Of a stretch of DNA of 46,400 nucleotides, positions 8,891 to 16,413 are shown one piece after another. The translations under genes were made by a program, and so were the position numbers. The DNA comes from Oscillospiraceae bacterium (GTDB lineage Bacteria > Bacillota > Clostridia > Oscillospirales > Oscillospiraceae): NCBI GenBank assembly GCA_902767915.1, contig CACXJE010000006.1, positions 1 through 46,400 on the forward strand, written 5' to 3'. A model generated the notes under the pieces. It ran no database searches, was not told where the DNA came from, and saw only the letters and a list, made by a program, of their open reading frames with translations. Within the stretch, counting starts at the first letter, position 1. Every line of letters begins with the position of its first letter.

Positions 8891-9355
8891 ATGTATCTGA
8901 TCAGCGCCTGTCTCGCCGGGGAGCCCTGCAGGATGGACGGAAGGGCCAAGCCCGTGCCGGAGATCCAGGCCCTTGTGAAGGCCGGAAAGGCAGTCCTGGT
9001 CTGCCCGGAGGTTCTGGGGGGCCTGGACACACCCCGTTCTCCCAGCGAGCGGCAGTCCGACGGCCGGGTGGTGAACAGGCTGGGGCAGGACGTGACCGCC
9101 GCCTTTGCCCGGGGCGCTGCCCTGGCGCTGGAGATCTGCCGGAACACCGGCTGCAGCTGCGCAATCCTGAAGGCCAGAAGCCCCTCCTGCGGCAAGGGGG
9201 AGATCTACGACGGCAGCTTTACCGGAACCAGAGTCCCGGGGAACGGGGCCTGCGCCGGGCTGCTGCTGGAGGCCGGGATCCCGGTTCTCACAGAGGAAGA
9301 ATATCTGATAACGCTTCAAAAAACGGAGAATAAACAATCGGAGGTATTGCCATGA
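8891..9355 (+). CDS. DUF523 domain-containing protein
   Basis: A 154-residue cysteine-rich protein that fills the DUF523 domain: S-A-C-L-A-G near the start, V-C-P-E-V-L-G-G-L with T-P-R-x-P (about 37-50), and the block A-I-L-K-A-R-S-P-S-C-G (about 91-101). The conserved cysteines suggest a metal or Fe-S site; the biochemical role is unknown. The start at 8891 follows a GAGGAGGGA site; an in-frame extension upstream runs through the patB gene and is unlikely. It overlaps the next gene by ATGA, so the two are translationally coupled. Confidence 0.9.
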   Translation: MYLISACLAGEPCRMDGRAKPVPEIQALVKAGKAVLVCPEVLGGLDTPRSPSERQSDGRVVNRLGQDVTAAFARGAALALEICRNTGCSCAILKARSPSCGKGEIYDGSFTGTRVPGNGACAGLLLEAGIPVLTEEEYLITLQKTENKQSEVLP

Positions 9356-9981
9356 ATGAGAACATCACCAAACGCAACACCCTGCTGGCCCAGAAGGTCA
9401 TCAAGGGGCTCCGGTCCCGCAACATGTCCGGCTACTGGGCGGAAAACCGGGCCGAAGCCCTTCGCATTGCCCTGGAGCTGATCCCCGAGGGCAGCTCCGT
9501 CACCATTGGCGGCGCCATGAGCGCCCACGAGATCGGCCTGGTGGAGGCCGTGAAGGCCGGACCCTACCGGTTCCTGGACCGGGACGCGGTGGCCGACAAA
9601 CGGGCCGCCATGCTGGCTGCCTATGACGCCGACGTATTTTTGGCCTCCTGCAACGCCATCACCGAGGACGGGGTGCTGGTAAACATCGACGGCAACGCCA
9701 ACCGGGTCTCCGCCATTGCCCAGGGCCCGAAAAAGGTCGTGATGATCGTTGGCATGAACAAGGTCTGCCCCGACGTGGACGCCGCCATGAAGCGGGCCCG
9801 GAACGTGGCCGCTCCCACCAACGCCCAGCGCTTCGGCCTGTCCACTCCCTGCGCCAAAACCGGCGCCTGTATGAACTGCAAATCCCCGGATACCATCTGC
9901 TGCCAGTTTTTGATCACCCGGTTCTCCCGCCACGCGGACCGGATCCATGTGATCCTGGTGAACGATGTCCTGGGCTTCTGA
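9352..9981 (+). CDS. Lactate-utilisation (LUD) domain protein
   Basis: A 209-residue single-domain LUD protein (LutC/DUF1121 type). Typical features are the T-I-G-G-A-M-S segment (about 51-57), the G-N-A-N-R-V-S-A-I motif (about 115-123), the P-K-K-V-V-M-I-V-G-M-N-K stretch and a C-terminal cysteine cluster (C-A-K-T-G-A-C-x-x-C, about 165-174, then C-C). LUD proteins occur in lactate oxidation complexes with Fe-S partners, but this stand-alone type lies with no LutA or LutB here, so a lactate role is not supported by context. The ATG overlaps the DUF523 stop. Confidence 0.88.
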   Translation: MNENITKRNTLLAQKVIKGLRSRNMSGYWAENRAEALRIALELIPEGSSVTIGGAMSAHEIGLVEAVKAGPYRFLDRDAVADKRAAMLAAYDADVFLASCNAITEDGVLVNIDGNANRVSAIAQGPKKVVMIVGMNKVCPDVDAAMKRARNVAAPTNAQRFGLSTPCAKTGACMNCKSPDTICCQFLITRFSRHADRIHVILVNDVLGF

Positions 9982-9993
9982 GGAGGAATCGGT

Positions 9994-11154
9994 ATGAAGC
10001 GGCCTGTGATCGGCATATTGCCGCTGTATGACATGGAGATGGACTCCTACTGGATGCTGCCGGGCTATCTGCGGGGCGTAGAGGAGGCGGGCGGGATCCC
10101 GATGATCCTGCCGCCCCGGGGGGACAAGGCGGCTTTGCGGGAGCTTCTGGACCGGCTGGACGGCCTGCTGTTCACCGGCGGCCAGGACGTGGACCCCGCC
10201 ATCTATGAGCAGGAGCCCACGGAGCGCTGCGGCCGTCCCTGCGTGGAGCGGGACCGGCTGGAGACCGCCCTGCTCCCCCTGGCCCTGGAACGGGATCTCC
10301 CGGTTCTGGGCATCTGCCGGGGCATCCAGCTCTTCAACGGGGCCCTGGGCGGCACCCTCTGGCAGGATCTGCCCACGGAGCGTCCCACCGATACCGCCCA
10401 TCGAATGGAGCCCCCCTACGACCGGGTGGGCCATTGGGTCAACCTGACCCCGGACGGGCCCCTGGCCCGGCTTCTGGGCACGGAGCGGCTGGGGGTCAAC
10501 AGCCATCACCACCAGGCCATCAAGGAGCTGGCCCCCTGCCTGCGGGAGATGGCCCGGTCTGAGGACGGTCTGATCGAAGCGGTCTATGCCCCGGACAAGC
10601 GGTTCTTCTGGGGGATCCAGTGGCATCCGGAGATGTCTCTGGAAACCAGCCCTGCCAGCCCCAGGATCTTCCAGGCCTTTGTGGAGGCCTGCGGATCCAG
10701 GCCGGAAACGAACGATTCCGAGCCCCTGGGCTTCTACGGCAGCGAAAAAGCAATCATGACCGCGGAAACCGGCCTGCCCGGGATCCACACGCCCCGGGAT
10801 CTGTATCGGGTCCTGCTCCATTGCTGGAGCGCGGAGACCTGTGCCTCCCGGATGCGGCCCCATTGGACCCCGGAGAATCCCACCCTGGGCCAATGCTCCA
10901 TCACCGCCTTCCTGGTCCAGGACCTGTTCGGCGGAGAGGTCTGCGGCGTGCCCTTGAAGGGTGGCTTCTACCATTGCTACAACGTGATCGACGGCTGCGC
11001 CTTCGATCTGACCAGCGAGCAGTTCGGCGATGAGATTCTGAACTACGAAAACAACCCGGAGCAGTACCGGGCCCAGCACTTTTCCATCCCGGAGAAGCGG
11101 GAGCGCTATGCCAAGCTCTGGGCGGCCCTGATCAGATATCTCCGACTGGGCTGA
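9994..11154 (+). CDS. Peptidase C26 (gamma-Glu hydrolase) fused to YunG-like domain
   Basis: A 386-residue two-domain protein. Residues 1-235 are a class I glutamine-amidotransferase-like hydrolase of the C26/PuuD group: F-T-G-G-Q-D-V-D-P (60-68), nucleophile Cys108 in L-G-I-C-R-G-I-Q, and the catalytic pair His211 and Glu213 in W-G-I-Q-W-H-P-E. This part should hydrolyse gamma-glutamyl amide bonds such as gamma-glutamyl-GABA. Residues 267-386 look like the YunG family: W-T-P-E-N-P-x-x-G-Q-C-S-I-T-A-F-L-V-Q-D (291-310), F-G-G-E, and D-G-C-A-F-D-L-T-S-E-Q-F (333-344). C26 proteins normally end near residue 240, so the second half is an added domain. The frame is continuous through the join. 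GAGGAGG site; last gene before a strong terminator. Confidence 0.87.
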   Translation: MKRPVIGILPLYDMEMDSYWMLPGYLRGVEEAGGIPMILPPRGDKAALRELLDRLDGLLFTGGQDVDPAIYEQEPTERCGRPCVERDRLETALLPLALERDLPVLGICRGIQLFNGALGGTLWQDLPTERPTDTAHRMEPPYDRVGHWVNLTPDGPLARLLGTERLGVNSHHHQAIKELAPCLREMARSEDGLIEAVYAPDKRFFWGIQWHPEMSLETSPASPRIFQAFVEACGSRPETNDSEPLGFYGSEKAIMTAETGLPGIHTPRDLYRVLLHCWSAETCASRMRPHWTPENPTLGQCSITAFLVQDLFGGEVCGVPLKGGFYHCYNVIDGCAFDLTSEQFGDEILNYENNPEQYRAQHFSIPEKRERYAKLWAALIRYLRLG

Positions 11155-11156
11155 AA

Positions 11157-11195
11157 AATCGGAACCCGGACGGCTTTTCCGTCCGGGTTCCGATT
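11157..11195. terminator. Bidirectional intrinsic terminator
   Basis: A 17-bp perfect stem (11157-11173 with 11179-11195) with a 5-base loop, between the convergent C26-YunG and carbonic anhydrase genes. Confidence 0.8.
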
Positions 11196-11205
11196 GAACG
11201 TGGCC

Positions 11206-11862
11206 TTATATCTGCTCTCTGAGCAGGGTCACAGAGCCGGTGCGCAGCTCATACATGCCGCCGGCGACGCCCAGCTTGCCTTCGGCCGTAAGCTTGCGGA
11301 GGGCGGGGCTTTCTCCCAGACCCGCCAGGGCGGACTCCAGATTTTTGAGCTCCGCCTCCCTGGGGCTATGGACCCTGCCGATGCCCCGGGCCACCCGGGC
11401 GATCCACTCGTTCAGGGCAGCCTCCTCCGGGGCGCCCTCCCCGTGATGGGTCAGCGCGGAGGCCACGGCGCCGCAGCCCCGGTGCCCCAGAATCAGCACC
11501 AGCGGCACATGCAGATGGCAGACCGCGTATTCCACGCTGGCCAGCACGGAGCCGGTGACCAGGTTGCCGGCGTTCCGGATCACGAAAAGCTCGCCGATCC
11601 CCGCCTGGAAGATATGCTCCGGCGGCACCCGGGAATCTGCGCAGCAGACCACCACAGCATAGGGATGCTGGCCCTCCTGGGCCGTCTGCAGCCGGATCAG
11701 GTCTGTGAGCTTGGCCGTGTTGTGCTCGTGGGCCAGATAGGAAGCGTTTCCGGCGGTCAACCGCCGCAGCGCTGCCTCCGCGGCAGGACAGGGGGGCGGC
11801 TCCAGAGAAAAGGCGCAGCCTGCGCCGACGGTCAGAGCAGAGGAGAACAGGTGATTTGTCAT
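11206..11862 (-). CDS. Beta-class carbonic anhydrase
   Basis: A 218-residue beta-carbonic anhydrase, which interconverts CO2 and bicarbonate (EC 4.2.1.1). The zinc site is visible: Cys plus the Asp-Arg dyad in C-A-D-S-R-V-P-P-E (about 74-82), then His and Cys in G-H-R-G-C-G-A-V (about 126-133). R-N-A-G-N is also present. The stretch before residue 30 is a little longer than in minimal members. Strong AAAGGAG site. It is divergent from the deoxyinosine glycosylase gene with only 53 bases between the starts. Confidence 0.94.
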   Translation of the reverse strand: MTNHLFSSALTVGAGCAFSLEPPPCPAAEAALRRLTAGNASYLAHEHNTAKLTDLIRLQTAQEGQHPYAVVVCCADSRVPPEHIFQAGIGELFVIRNAGNLVTGSVLASVEYAVCHLHVPLVLILGHRGCGAVASALTHHGEGAPEEAALNEWIARVARGIGRVHSPREAELKNLESALAGLGESPALRKLTAEGKLGVAGGMYELRTGSVTLLREQI

Positions 11863-11915
11863 GGTGCCGGGGCTCCTTTCAGATTATAGTTTATGTGCGT
11901 AAAGGAGGATGCGTG

Positions 11916-12395
11916 ATGCGGATCGAGCACCCTATCCCGCCGGTATACCGGGGGGATTCCGAGATCCTGATCCTCGGCAGCTTTCCCTCGGTGAAATCCC
12001 GGGAGGCCATGTTCTTTTACGGCCATCCCCAGAACCGGTTCTGGCGGGTGACCGCCGCGGTGTTCGGGGACGATTATCCCCAAACGATCCCGGAGCGCCG
12101 GGCCTTTCTGCTGCGGCACCGGATCGCGGCCTGGGACGTGATCGCCTCCTGCGAGATCACCGGCTCCTCAGACGCCAGCATCCGGGACGTCAAGGCCAAC
12201 GACCTGGGGCCGATCCTGGAGGCAGCGCCGATCCGACGGATCTTCGTCAACGGCAGGACCGCCGAAAAGCTGTACCGGAAATACATCGAGCCGGTCACCG
12301 GCCGCCCGGCGATCTGCCTGCCCTCCACCAGCCCGGCCAATGCGGCCTGGAGCCTGGAACGGCTCATCGAGGCCTGGCAGGTGCTGCGAGATTAA
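11916..12395 (+). CDS. DNA-deoxyinosine glycosylase (UDG superfamily)
   Basis: A 159-residue member of the small uracil-DNA-glycosylase fold. The first motif I-L-I-L-G-S-F-P-S (about 16-24), the F-F-Y-G-H-P-Q-N-R-F-W segment (about 32-42) and the late L-P-S-T-S-P-A-N-A (about 136-144) match the group annotated as DNA-deoxyinosine glycosylase, which removes hypoxanthine arising from adenine deamination. The ATG at 11916 follows AAAGGAGG at a good distance; a GTG one codon earlier is possible. Ends before a hairpin plus T-run terminator. Confidence 0.88.
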   Translation: MRIEHPIPPVYRGDSEILILGSFPSVKSREAMFFYGHPQNRFWRVTAAVFGDDYPQTIPERRAFLLRHRIAAWDVIASCEITGSSDASIRDVKANDLGPILEAAPIRRIFVNGRTAEKLYRKYIEPVTGRPAICLPSTSPANAAWSLERLIEAWQVLRD

Positions 12396-12412
12396 TAAAA
12401 TATTTAAAAAAT

Positions 12413-12455
12413 CGACGGAGAAGCGAAGTCAATCGTTTTCTCCGTCGGATTTTTT
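12413..12455. terminator. Intrinsic terminator
   Basis: 10-bp stem (12413-12422 with 12438-12447), 15-base loop, then seven T residues on the plus strand; an A-rich stretch on the other side allows use by the convergent redox operon too. Confidence 0.75.
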
Positions 12456-13000
12456 TATGATTCGCCGTCGGAGGGAAACACCAATGCGTTCAGGGCGGCC
12501 TCACTCAGAGAGCCGACCTTGTTATAAATCACGATCCCGTCCGGGTCCACGATCAGGGTCTGAGGCAGAACCGTGGAGCCTCCCAGCCGGGCAATCAGGT
12601 CACCCTCCCGGTCCACCGCAAAGGGCATCTGATAGTCAAAGGCGGAGAGGAAGGCCGCCACGTCCTCGGTCACCATCTCGGAGTGGAGGGCCAGCACCGA
12701 AACCGCTTCGGGGTGCTCCCGCTGCAGCCGGTCAAAGCTCCCCAGCTCCTTGACACAGGGGCCGCACCAGGTGGCCCAAAGGTTGATCACCACGGTCTTT
12801 CCCCGGTGCTGGGAGAGGGTGAAGTCGCTGCCGTCGAGGCAGGTGACGGTGAAATCCGGCAATTCCTCTCCCACGGCGGAGCCCTGAGCCGCGGCAGTCG
12901 CGGTCTTCTGCCGGGAATCCGGCAGATTGACAAACACAATCACCGCCGCCAGAAGCACCAGGGCCAGAGCCCAGAGCAGAGCGGAACGACGCTGTTTCAT
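12455..13000 (-). CDS. TlpA-like membrane-anchored thioredoxin
   Basis: A 181-residue protein with an N-terminal signal anchor (about 7-25) and an extracytoplasmic TlpA/ResA-like thioredoxin domain. The redox motif is W-A-T-W-C-G-P-C (about 77-84), followed by the L-D-G-S-D-F-T-L-S-x-H-R-G-K-type approach strand upstream and the cis-proline region T-V-L-P-Q-T-L (about 144-150). Expected to reduce or oxidise protein thiols on the outside of the membrane. Its ATG overlaps the stop of the polyferredoxin gene (ATGA), as for every junction in this cassette, so it most likely works with that protein. Last gene of the leftward unit. Confidence 0.92.
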   Translation of the reverse strand: MKQRRSALLWALALVLLAAVIVFVNLPDSRQKTATAAAQGSAVGEELPDFTVTCLDGSDFTLSQHRGKTVVINLWATWCGPCVKELGSFDRLQREHPEAVSVLALHSEMVTEDVAAFLSAFDYQMPFAVDREGDLIARLGGSTVLPQTLIVDPDGIVIYNKVGSLSEAALNALVFPSDGES

Positions 13001-13890
13001 TTCTGCAGCCTCCTTTCGGGAAGCTCCGGACCCATCAGAACGAGCTTGCCGGCCCGGAAGGAAATGGCCTTCTGCCCGCAGACAGAGATGCATTTCCCGC
13101 AATGGACGCATTCCCGGTCTCCGACGGTGCGGATGTCCATGGGGCAGACCCGCACACAGGCCCCGCAGTCGCTGCAGCGGGCGGGATCCACCCTCACGCC
13201 CAGCAGCGCCAGCCTTGCGAACAGACTGTAGATGGCGCCCAGGGGGCAGAGAAAGCGGCAGAAGGCCCGGTGGATCACCGCGCAGGCGGAGAGCACCAGG
13301 ATCAGCACCGACAGCTTCAGCAAAAACAGGCTGCCCAGCAGCCCCCGGAGATCTCCGTTTGCCGGATGCAGCACCAGGGCCACAGCACCTTCCAGGGTGC
13401 CGGCGGGGCAGATATACTTGCAGAAGCCCGGCAGGGGCACATGGCGCAGGGCAAAATACGCGGGGATCGCCAGGGCGAAGACCGCCAGCACCCCGTATTT
13501 CAGCCAGCTGAGCCGCCGGGACCACCGTCCCTTTTTGACCTTTTTGCCGGGGATTTTGTAGAGCAGCTCCTGGATCAGCCCGAAGGGACAGAGCCATCCG
13601 CAGATGACCCGGCCCAGGGTCAGGCCGAAGAGCAGCAGCAGGCCCACCACGTAGAAGGCAGGGCGGTTGGCGGAGGCGGAGACCGCATTTTGCAGGGAGC
13701 CCAGGGGACAGGCCCCGATGGCGCCGGGACAGGAATAGCAGTTCAGTCCCGGGACGCAGACCGCCTTGGTTTTTCCGGTGTAGATGTCGCCCTCGACGAA
13801 GCCCCGGATGTGGGCGTTGTAGAGGACGGCGGTATAGAGCTGTACGAATCGCCTTGTGGCAGGGATCCGCTGACGGGCTCGGCTACCCAA
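12997..13890 (-). CDS. NapH-like membrane 4Fe-4S (polyferredoxin) protein
   Basis: A membrane protein of about 297 residues with four to five helices and many cysteines: C-V-P-G-L-N-C-Y-S-C-P-G-A near residue 45, then three C-x-x-x-C-P motifs in the membrane part (C-G-W-L-C-P, C-K-Y-I-C-P, C-R-F-L-C-P), and two C-terminal [4Fe-4S] sites (C-S-D-C-G-A-C-x-x-x-C-P and C-V-H-C-G-K-C-x-x-x-C). This is the NapH/CcoG/RdxA-like layout, a transmembrane electron carrier. No ATG fits the expected N-terminus; a TTG at 13888-13890, with GGAG about 10 bases upstream, gives a sensible start that overlaps the CXXC mini-gene by 8 bases. An ATG start at 13983 would add 31 residues antisense-free but out of family and inside the neighbour. 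Confidence 0.88.
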   Translation of the reverse strand: MGSRARQRIPATRRFVQLYTAVLYNAHIRGFVEGDIYTGKTKAVCVPGLNCYSCPGAIGACPLGSLQNAVSASANRPAFYVVGLLLLFGLTLGRVICGWLCPFGLIQELLYKIPGKKVKKGRWSRRLSWLKYGVLAVFALAIPAYFALRHVPLPGFCKYICPAGTLEGAVALVLHPANGDLRGLLGSLFLLKLSVLILVLSACAVIHRAFCRFLCPLGAIYSLFARLALLGVRVDPARCSDCGACVRVCPMDIRTVGDRECVHCGKCISVCGQKAISFRAGKLVLMGPELPERRLQK

Positions 13891-14023
13891 GGCCGATACA
13901 CTCCGAGCAGATTCGTGCCGCCTTGGCGTACACGTCATAGGCCCCGCCGATGATTGCTCCCGCTGCCACAAACGCGACGGCAACCGTCAGCAGAACCAGA
14001 CGCAGGATATTCCGCCGGCTCAT
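13883..14023 (-). CDS. CD1871A-like 46-residue CXXC membrane protein
   Basis: A tiny gene found by reading the gap between the lipoprotein and polyferredoxin genes. It encodes 46 residues: a basic start (M-S-R-R-N), one membrane helix (about 6-27), a short A-Y-D-V-Y-A-K-A-A-R-I stretch, and a C-terminal C-S-E-C-I-G-L-G, with Cys40 and Cys43. This matches my memory of the CD1871A family of CXXC-motif mini-proteins in Clostridia, which sit beside the same polyferredoxin and TlpA genes. Its ATG overlaps the TlpA lipoprotein stop (ATGA) and AAGGAG lies just upstream inside that gene. It could hand electrons between the membrane protein and the outside thioredoxins; that is inference. Confidence 0.85.
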   Translation of the reverse strand: MSRRNILRLVLLTVAVAFVAAGAIIGGAYDVYAKAARICSECIGLG

Positions 14024-14943
14024 GGATTCTCCTTGGTCAGATACACGATCAGCGTGGAGGAATAGGGACCGGCCTCCATCTGAGAGTAGTGCTTCAGAAC
14101 CGTCCAGCCCTCCGGCAGAGATACGACCTGGAGGTGGTAGTCCGTGGGAGCGCCGATGAACAGGGCGGTGCCGTCGTCATCGGTTTGAACCGGGACGCAG
14201 AGCTCGTCGTTGCAGAAGCTGAAGGCGCAGTCGGGCACGGGCTTGCCGTCCATGTCCATGCAGATCAGGGTGTAGGTGCATTCCGAGGGAGTCTGGTAGT
14301 CGTCGCCGAGATAGTCCGCGAACAGCGCCTCAAACTCCTCCACGGAGCCCTTGGCGCCGATCTCCACGGCGGTGACGGCGCCGGACCGATCCACCAGGAT
14401 CGAGGTGGGGATCATCCCGCCGGGGGAGAAGGTTTCCATCAGATCGGTGCCCTCGGCGCTGCCCATGGGGAAGGTCAAGCCCCGCTGTTCCGCGTAGGCT
14501 CGGATCACGTCCAGACTGTCACTGGGCTCCACAGACAGGGCGATGACCGCCACCTTGTCCTGGTTCTGTTCCCAGGCGGTCTGCAGGAAGGGGAACTCGT
14601 AGGCACAGGGGCCGCACCATGTGGCCCAGAGATTCACCAGCACCAGCTCATGGTCCTGCAGGGCCTGGGAGAGGGTGAAGGTGCCGCCGTCGATGGTCTC
14701 CACGGTGAAATCCGCCATGGTGATCCGGTCAGAGGGGAGGGGCTGGGCGGTCTCCTCCGGGGCTTCCGTGGTTTCCGCGGGAAGGTCAGAGGGTTCGTCG
14801 GTTCCGGCGGGCTCTGTGTCGGGGGCCTCGGAGACAGGGGCGGCAGCTCCGGTGGTTTCCGGGGCAGACGCGGGTTTCGTGCTGCAGGCTGTGAGACAGC
14901 CGATCAATAGCAGCAGGGAGAGCAGTAGAGCAAGCTTTTTCAT
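14020..14943 (-). CDS. TlpA-like thioredoxin lipoprotein with extra C-terminal domain
   Basis: A 307-residue lipoprotein. The signal peptide ends in a lipobox L-T-A-C (lipidated Cys about 20), followed by a low-complexity linker rich in Ala, Pro, Thr and Glu (to about 75). The TlpA domain follows with W-A-T-W-C-G-P-C (about 109-116). A C-terminal domain of about 85 residues (about 220-305), with the pattern of a carboxypeptidase-regulatory-like beta sandwich (M-D-G-K-P-V-P-D and D-D-D-G-T-A-L-F), is not usual for TlpA proteins. Start at 14943 follows GGAGG; ten codons further upstream also read open but have no signal-peptide logic. Confidence 0.9.
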   Translation of the reverse strand: MKKLALLLSLLLLIGCLTACSTKPASAPETTGAAAPVSEAPDTEPAGTDEPSDLPAETTEAPEETAQPLPSDRITMADFTVETIDGGTFTLSQALQDHELVLVNLWATWCGPCAYEFPFLQTAWEQNQDKVAVIALSVEPSDSLDVIRAYAEQRGLTFPMGSAEGTDLMETFSPGGMIPTSILVDRSGAVTAVEIGAKGSVEEFEALFADYLGDDYQTPSECTYTLICMDMDGKPVPDCAFSFCNDELCVPVQTDDDGTALFIGAPTDYHLQVVSLPEGWTVLKHYSQMEAGPYSSTLIVYLTKENP

Positions 14944-14966
14944 GGGTGAGCCTCCTTTATTATGCG

Positions 14967-15614
14967 TTACCAAATAAAGTTCGATTTCAGCATTTCGCCG
15001 TTGTCAATCAGAATATCCTCCCCGGTGACGGAGTGGTTGACGGCCAGCAGATACCAGGCCAGATCCGCGATCTCGGAGGCCTCGGCCCATTTGCCCAGCA
15101 GGGTCTCCGCCTTGACCGCCCGGTAGAGCCGGTCGTTTTCCAGAATGTGCCGGTTGGCGGGGGTGATGACGCCCCCGGGGGAGATGCTGTTGCAGGTGAT
15201 GCCCCGGGGCGCGACCGCGCCGGCCAGATATTTCATATAACCCACCAAGCCTGCCTTGCTGGCCACGTAGCGGGGAAATTCTGCCCCGTTGCGGGCGGAG
15301 GCGGAGGCGATCAGCAGCACCGACCGCAGGCCGGGACTCTCCAAAAAATGCTCGGTAAACCGCATGGCTCCGGCGAGATTCACGTCGATGGCCTCGGCTT
15401 CCTCCAAGGTCCCGGCGCAGCTCACCAGAAAGTCCGGATCCGGCAGGGCAGGGAAGGCCCCGTCCCGGACGTCGTGGAGAACGTGGTGGTAGGCGGGATG
15501 GTCGATGGCGGCGGAACTGCGGTCAAAACCCCAGACCTGGCAGCCCTCAGCCAGGAATTTTTCGGAGATGGCTTTTCCGATTCCGCTGGCGGAACCGCTG
15601 AGCACAAGCATCAT
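14967..15614 (-). CDS. SDR family oxidoreductase
   Basis: A 215-residue short-chain dehydrogenase. The NAD(P) motif is G-S-A-S-G-I-G (about 7-13), then the C-A-G strand (S-C-A-G-T, about 66-70) replaces N-A-G, and the active site is Ser (S-A-S-A-R, about 101-105) with Tyr-x-x-x-Lys in Y-V-A-S-K (about 111-115). The I-S-P-G motif follows. The reaction cannot be named; the family includes hydroxysteroid-type and sugar or alcohol dehydrogenases. It starts 3 bases after the transporter stop, so it is in the riboswitch-headed operon. Confidence 0.9.
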   Translation of the reverse strand: MMLVLSGSASGIGKAISEKFLAEGCQVWGFDRSSAAIDHPAYHHVLHDVRDGAFPALPDPDFLVSCAGTLEEAEAIDVNLAGAMRFTEHFLESPGLRSVLLIASASARNGAEFPRYVASKAGLVGYMKYLAGAVAPRGITCNSISPGGVITPANRHILENDRLYRAVKAETLLGKWAEASEIADLAWYLLAVNHSVTGEDILIDNGEMLKSNFIW

Positions 15615-15617
15615 GGT

Positions 15618-16337
15618 TTATACCCTTTCTGTATCCGGGAGCTGATTGCGGTCCCGAAGAATGGCTCTGGACATCCGATAGCCGATGGGGGAGAAGAACA
15701 CCTCAAACAGCAGCTCCAGCACCGCGCCGGTGAGGGCGCAGGTCAGACATTGGACCAGGGTCCAGCCGAAGAACAGCTGGCTTACCAGCAGGGCGAAGAT
15801 CAGGTTGTCGGCAAACTGAGCCAGGAAGGTGGAGATGTAGGACCGGGCCGCGAAGACCCCGAAGCCCTGCTTCCGCTTCAGCAGCCTGCCGATGCCGTAG
15901 TTGAGGAAGTTGTTCAGCACCGCGGAGGCCAGGAAGGCCACGGAGCTGCCGAGAATGATGAACCAGGTGCCGCCGAAGGTGTTGTCCAGGGCGGAATTGA
16001 TCACGTCCTCGCTGCCCTCCACAAAGCTCTCGCCCCAGACACCGGGGATCCGGCTGGCCAGGAAGAAAATCAGGGCCATAAACAGATTCAGCGCCAGAGC
16101 GGTGAAGGAGAGGGCGGTGGCGGCCTTCGGCCCGTAGCAGTGGGTCAGCACGTCCATGCACAGGAAGGTCAGCCAGGAGAACAAAATGCCGCAATCCAGG
16201 GCGAGCCAGTCAACGCCGGTGTCGATGCTTTTGTTGGCCAGCAGGTTCATCCCCACAACGGAGAGAATCAGCAGCGAAACGATGAGCGGCGGAACGGAAC
16301 GCAGAAGATTACCGAACGAGAGAATGGTTTTTTTCAT
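15618..16337 (-). CDS. Queuosine precursor transporter (VUT/YhhQ family)
   Basis: A 239-residue membrane protein with about six helices of the vitamin-uptake-like transporter family. Family marks include the early N-L-L-A-N-K-S segment (about 32-38), the D-V-L-T-H-C-Y-G stretch (about 62-69), and the late pair around R-S-Y-I-S-T-F-L-A-Q-F-A-D-N (about 164-177). Members import preQ0, preQ1 or queuine for tRNA queuosine synthesis. The preQ1-I riboswitch found just upstream strongly supports this substrate class. It heads the leftward unit that continues into SDR and redox genes. Confidence 0.9.
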   Translation of the reverse strand: MKKTILSFGNLLRSVPPLIVSLLILSVVGMNLLANKSIDTGVDWLALDCGILFSWLTFLCMDVLTHCYGPKAATALSFTALALNLFMALIFFLASRIPGVWGESFVEGSEDVINSALDNTFGGTWFIILGSSVAFLASAVLNNFLNYGIGRLLKRKQGFGVFAARSYISTFLAQFADNLIFALLVSQLFFGWTLVQCLTCALTGAVLELLFEVFFSPIGYRMSRAILRDRNQLPDTERV

Positions 16338-16346
16338 GGGTAATCG

Positions 16347-16384
16347 ACTCCTTGTTTTTTTCAGGTGGTTATCAAGAACACCTT
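16347..16384 (-). promoter_or_regulatory. preQ1-I riboswitch
   Basis: On the minus strand the stem AGGTG (16379-16383) pairs with CACCT (16363-16367) around an 11-base loop TTCTTGATAAC, followed by GAAAAAAACAAGGAG. This is the compact preQ1-I aptamer layout: short hairpin plus an A-rich tail that folds back into the groove as an H-type pseudoknot. The tail itself contains the AAGGAG ribosome site (16348-16353) of the transporter, so ligand binding would hide it and stop translation, as in the Thermoanaerobacter aptamer. The downstream gene is a queuosine-precursor transporter, which fits exactly. Confidence 0.85.
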
Positions 16385-16413
16385 ATTTCGTTTTATGCCC
16401 ATGGGGCAAGCTC

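Noticed and set aside
9316-11079. 587-codon minus-strand frame over LUD and C26 genes
   Set aside because: Covers two well-supported genes in antisense and lacks any recognisable motif.
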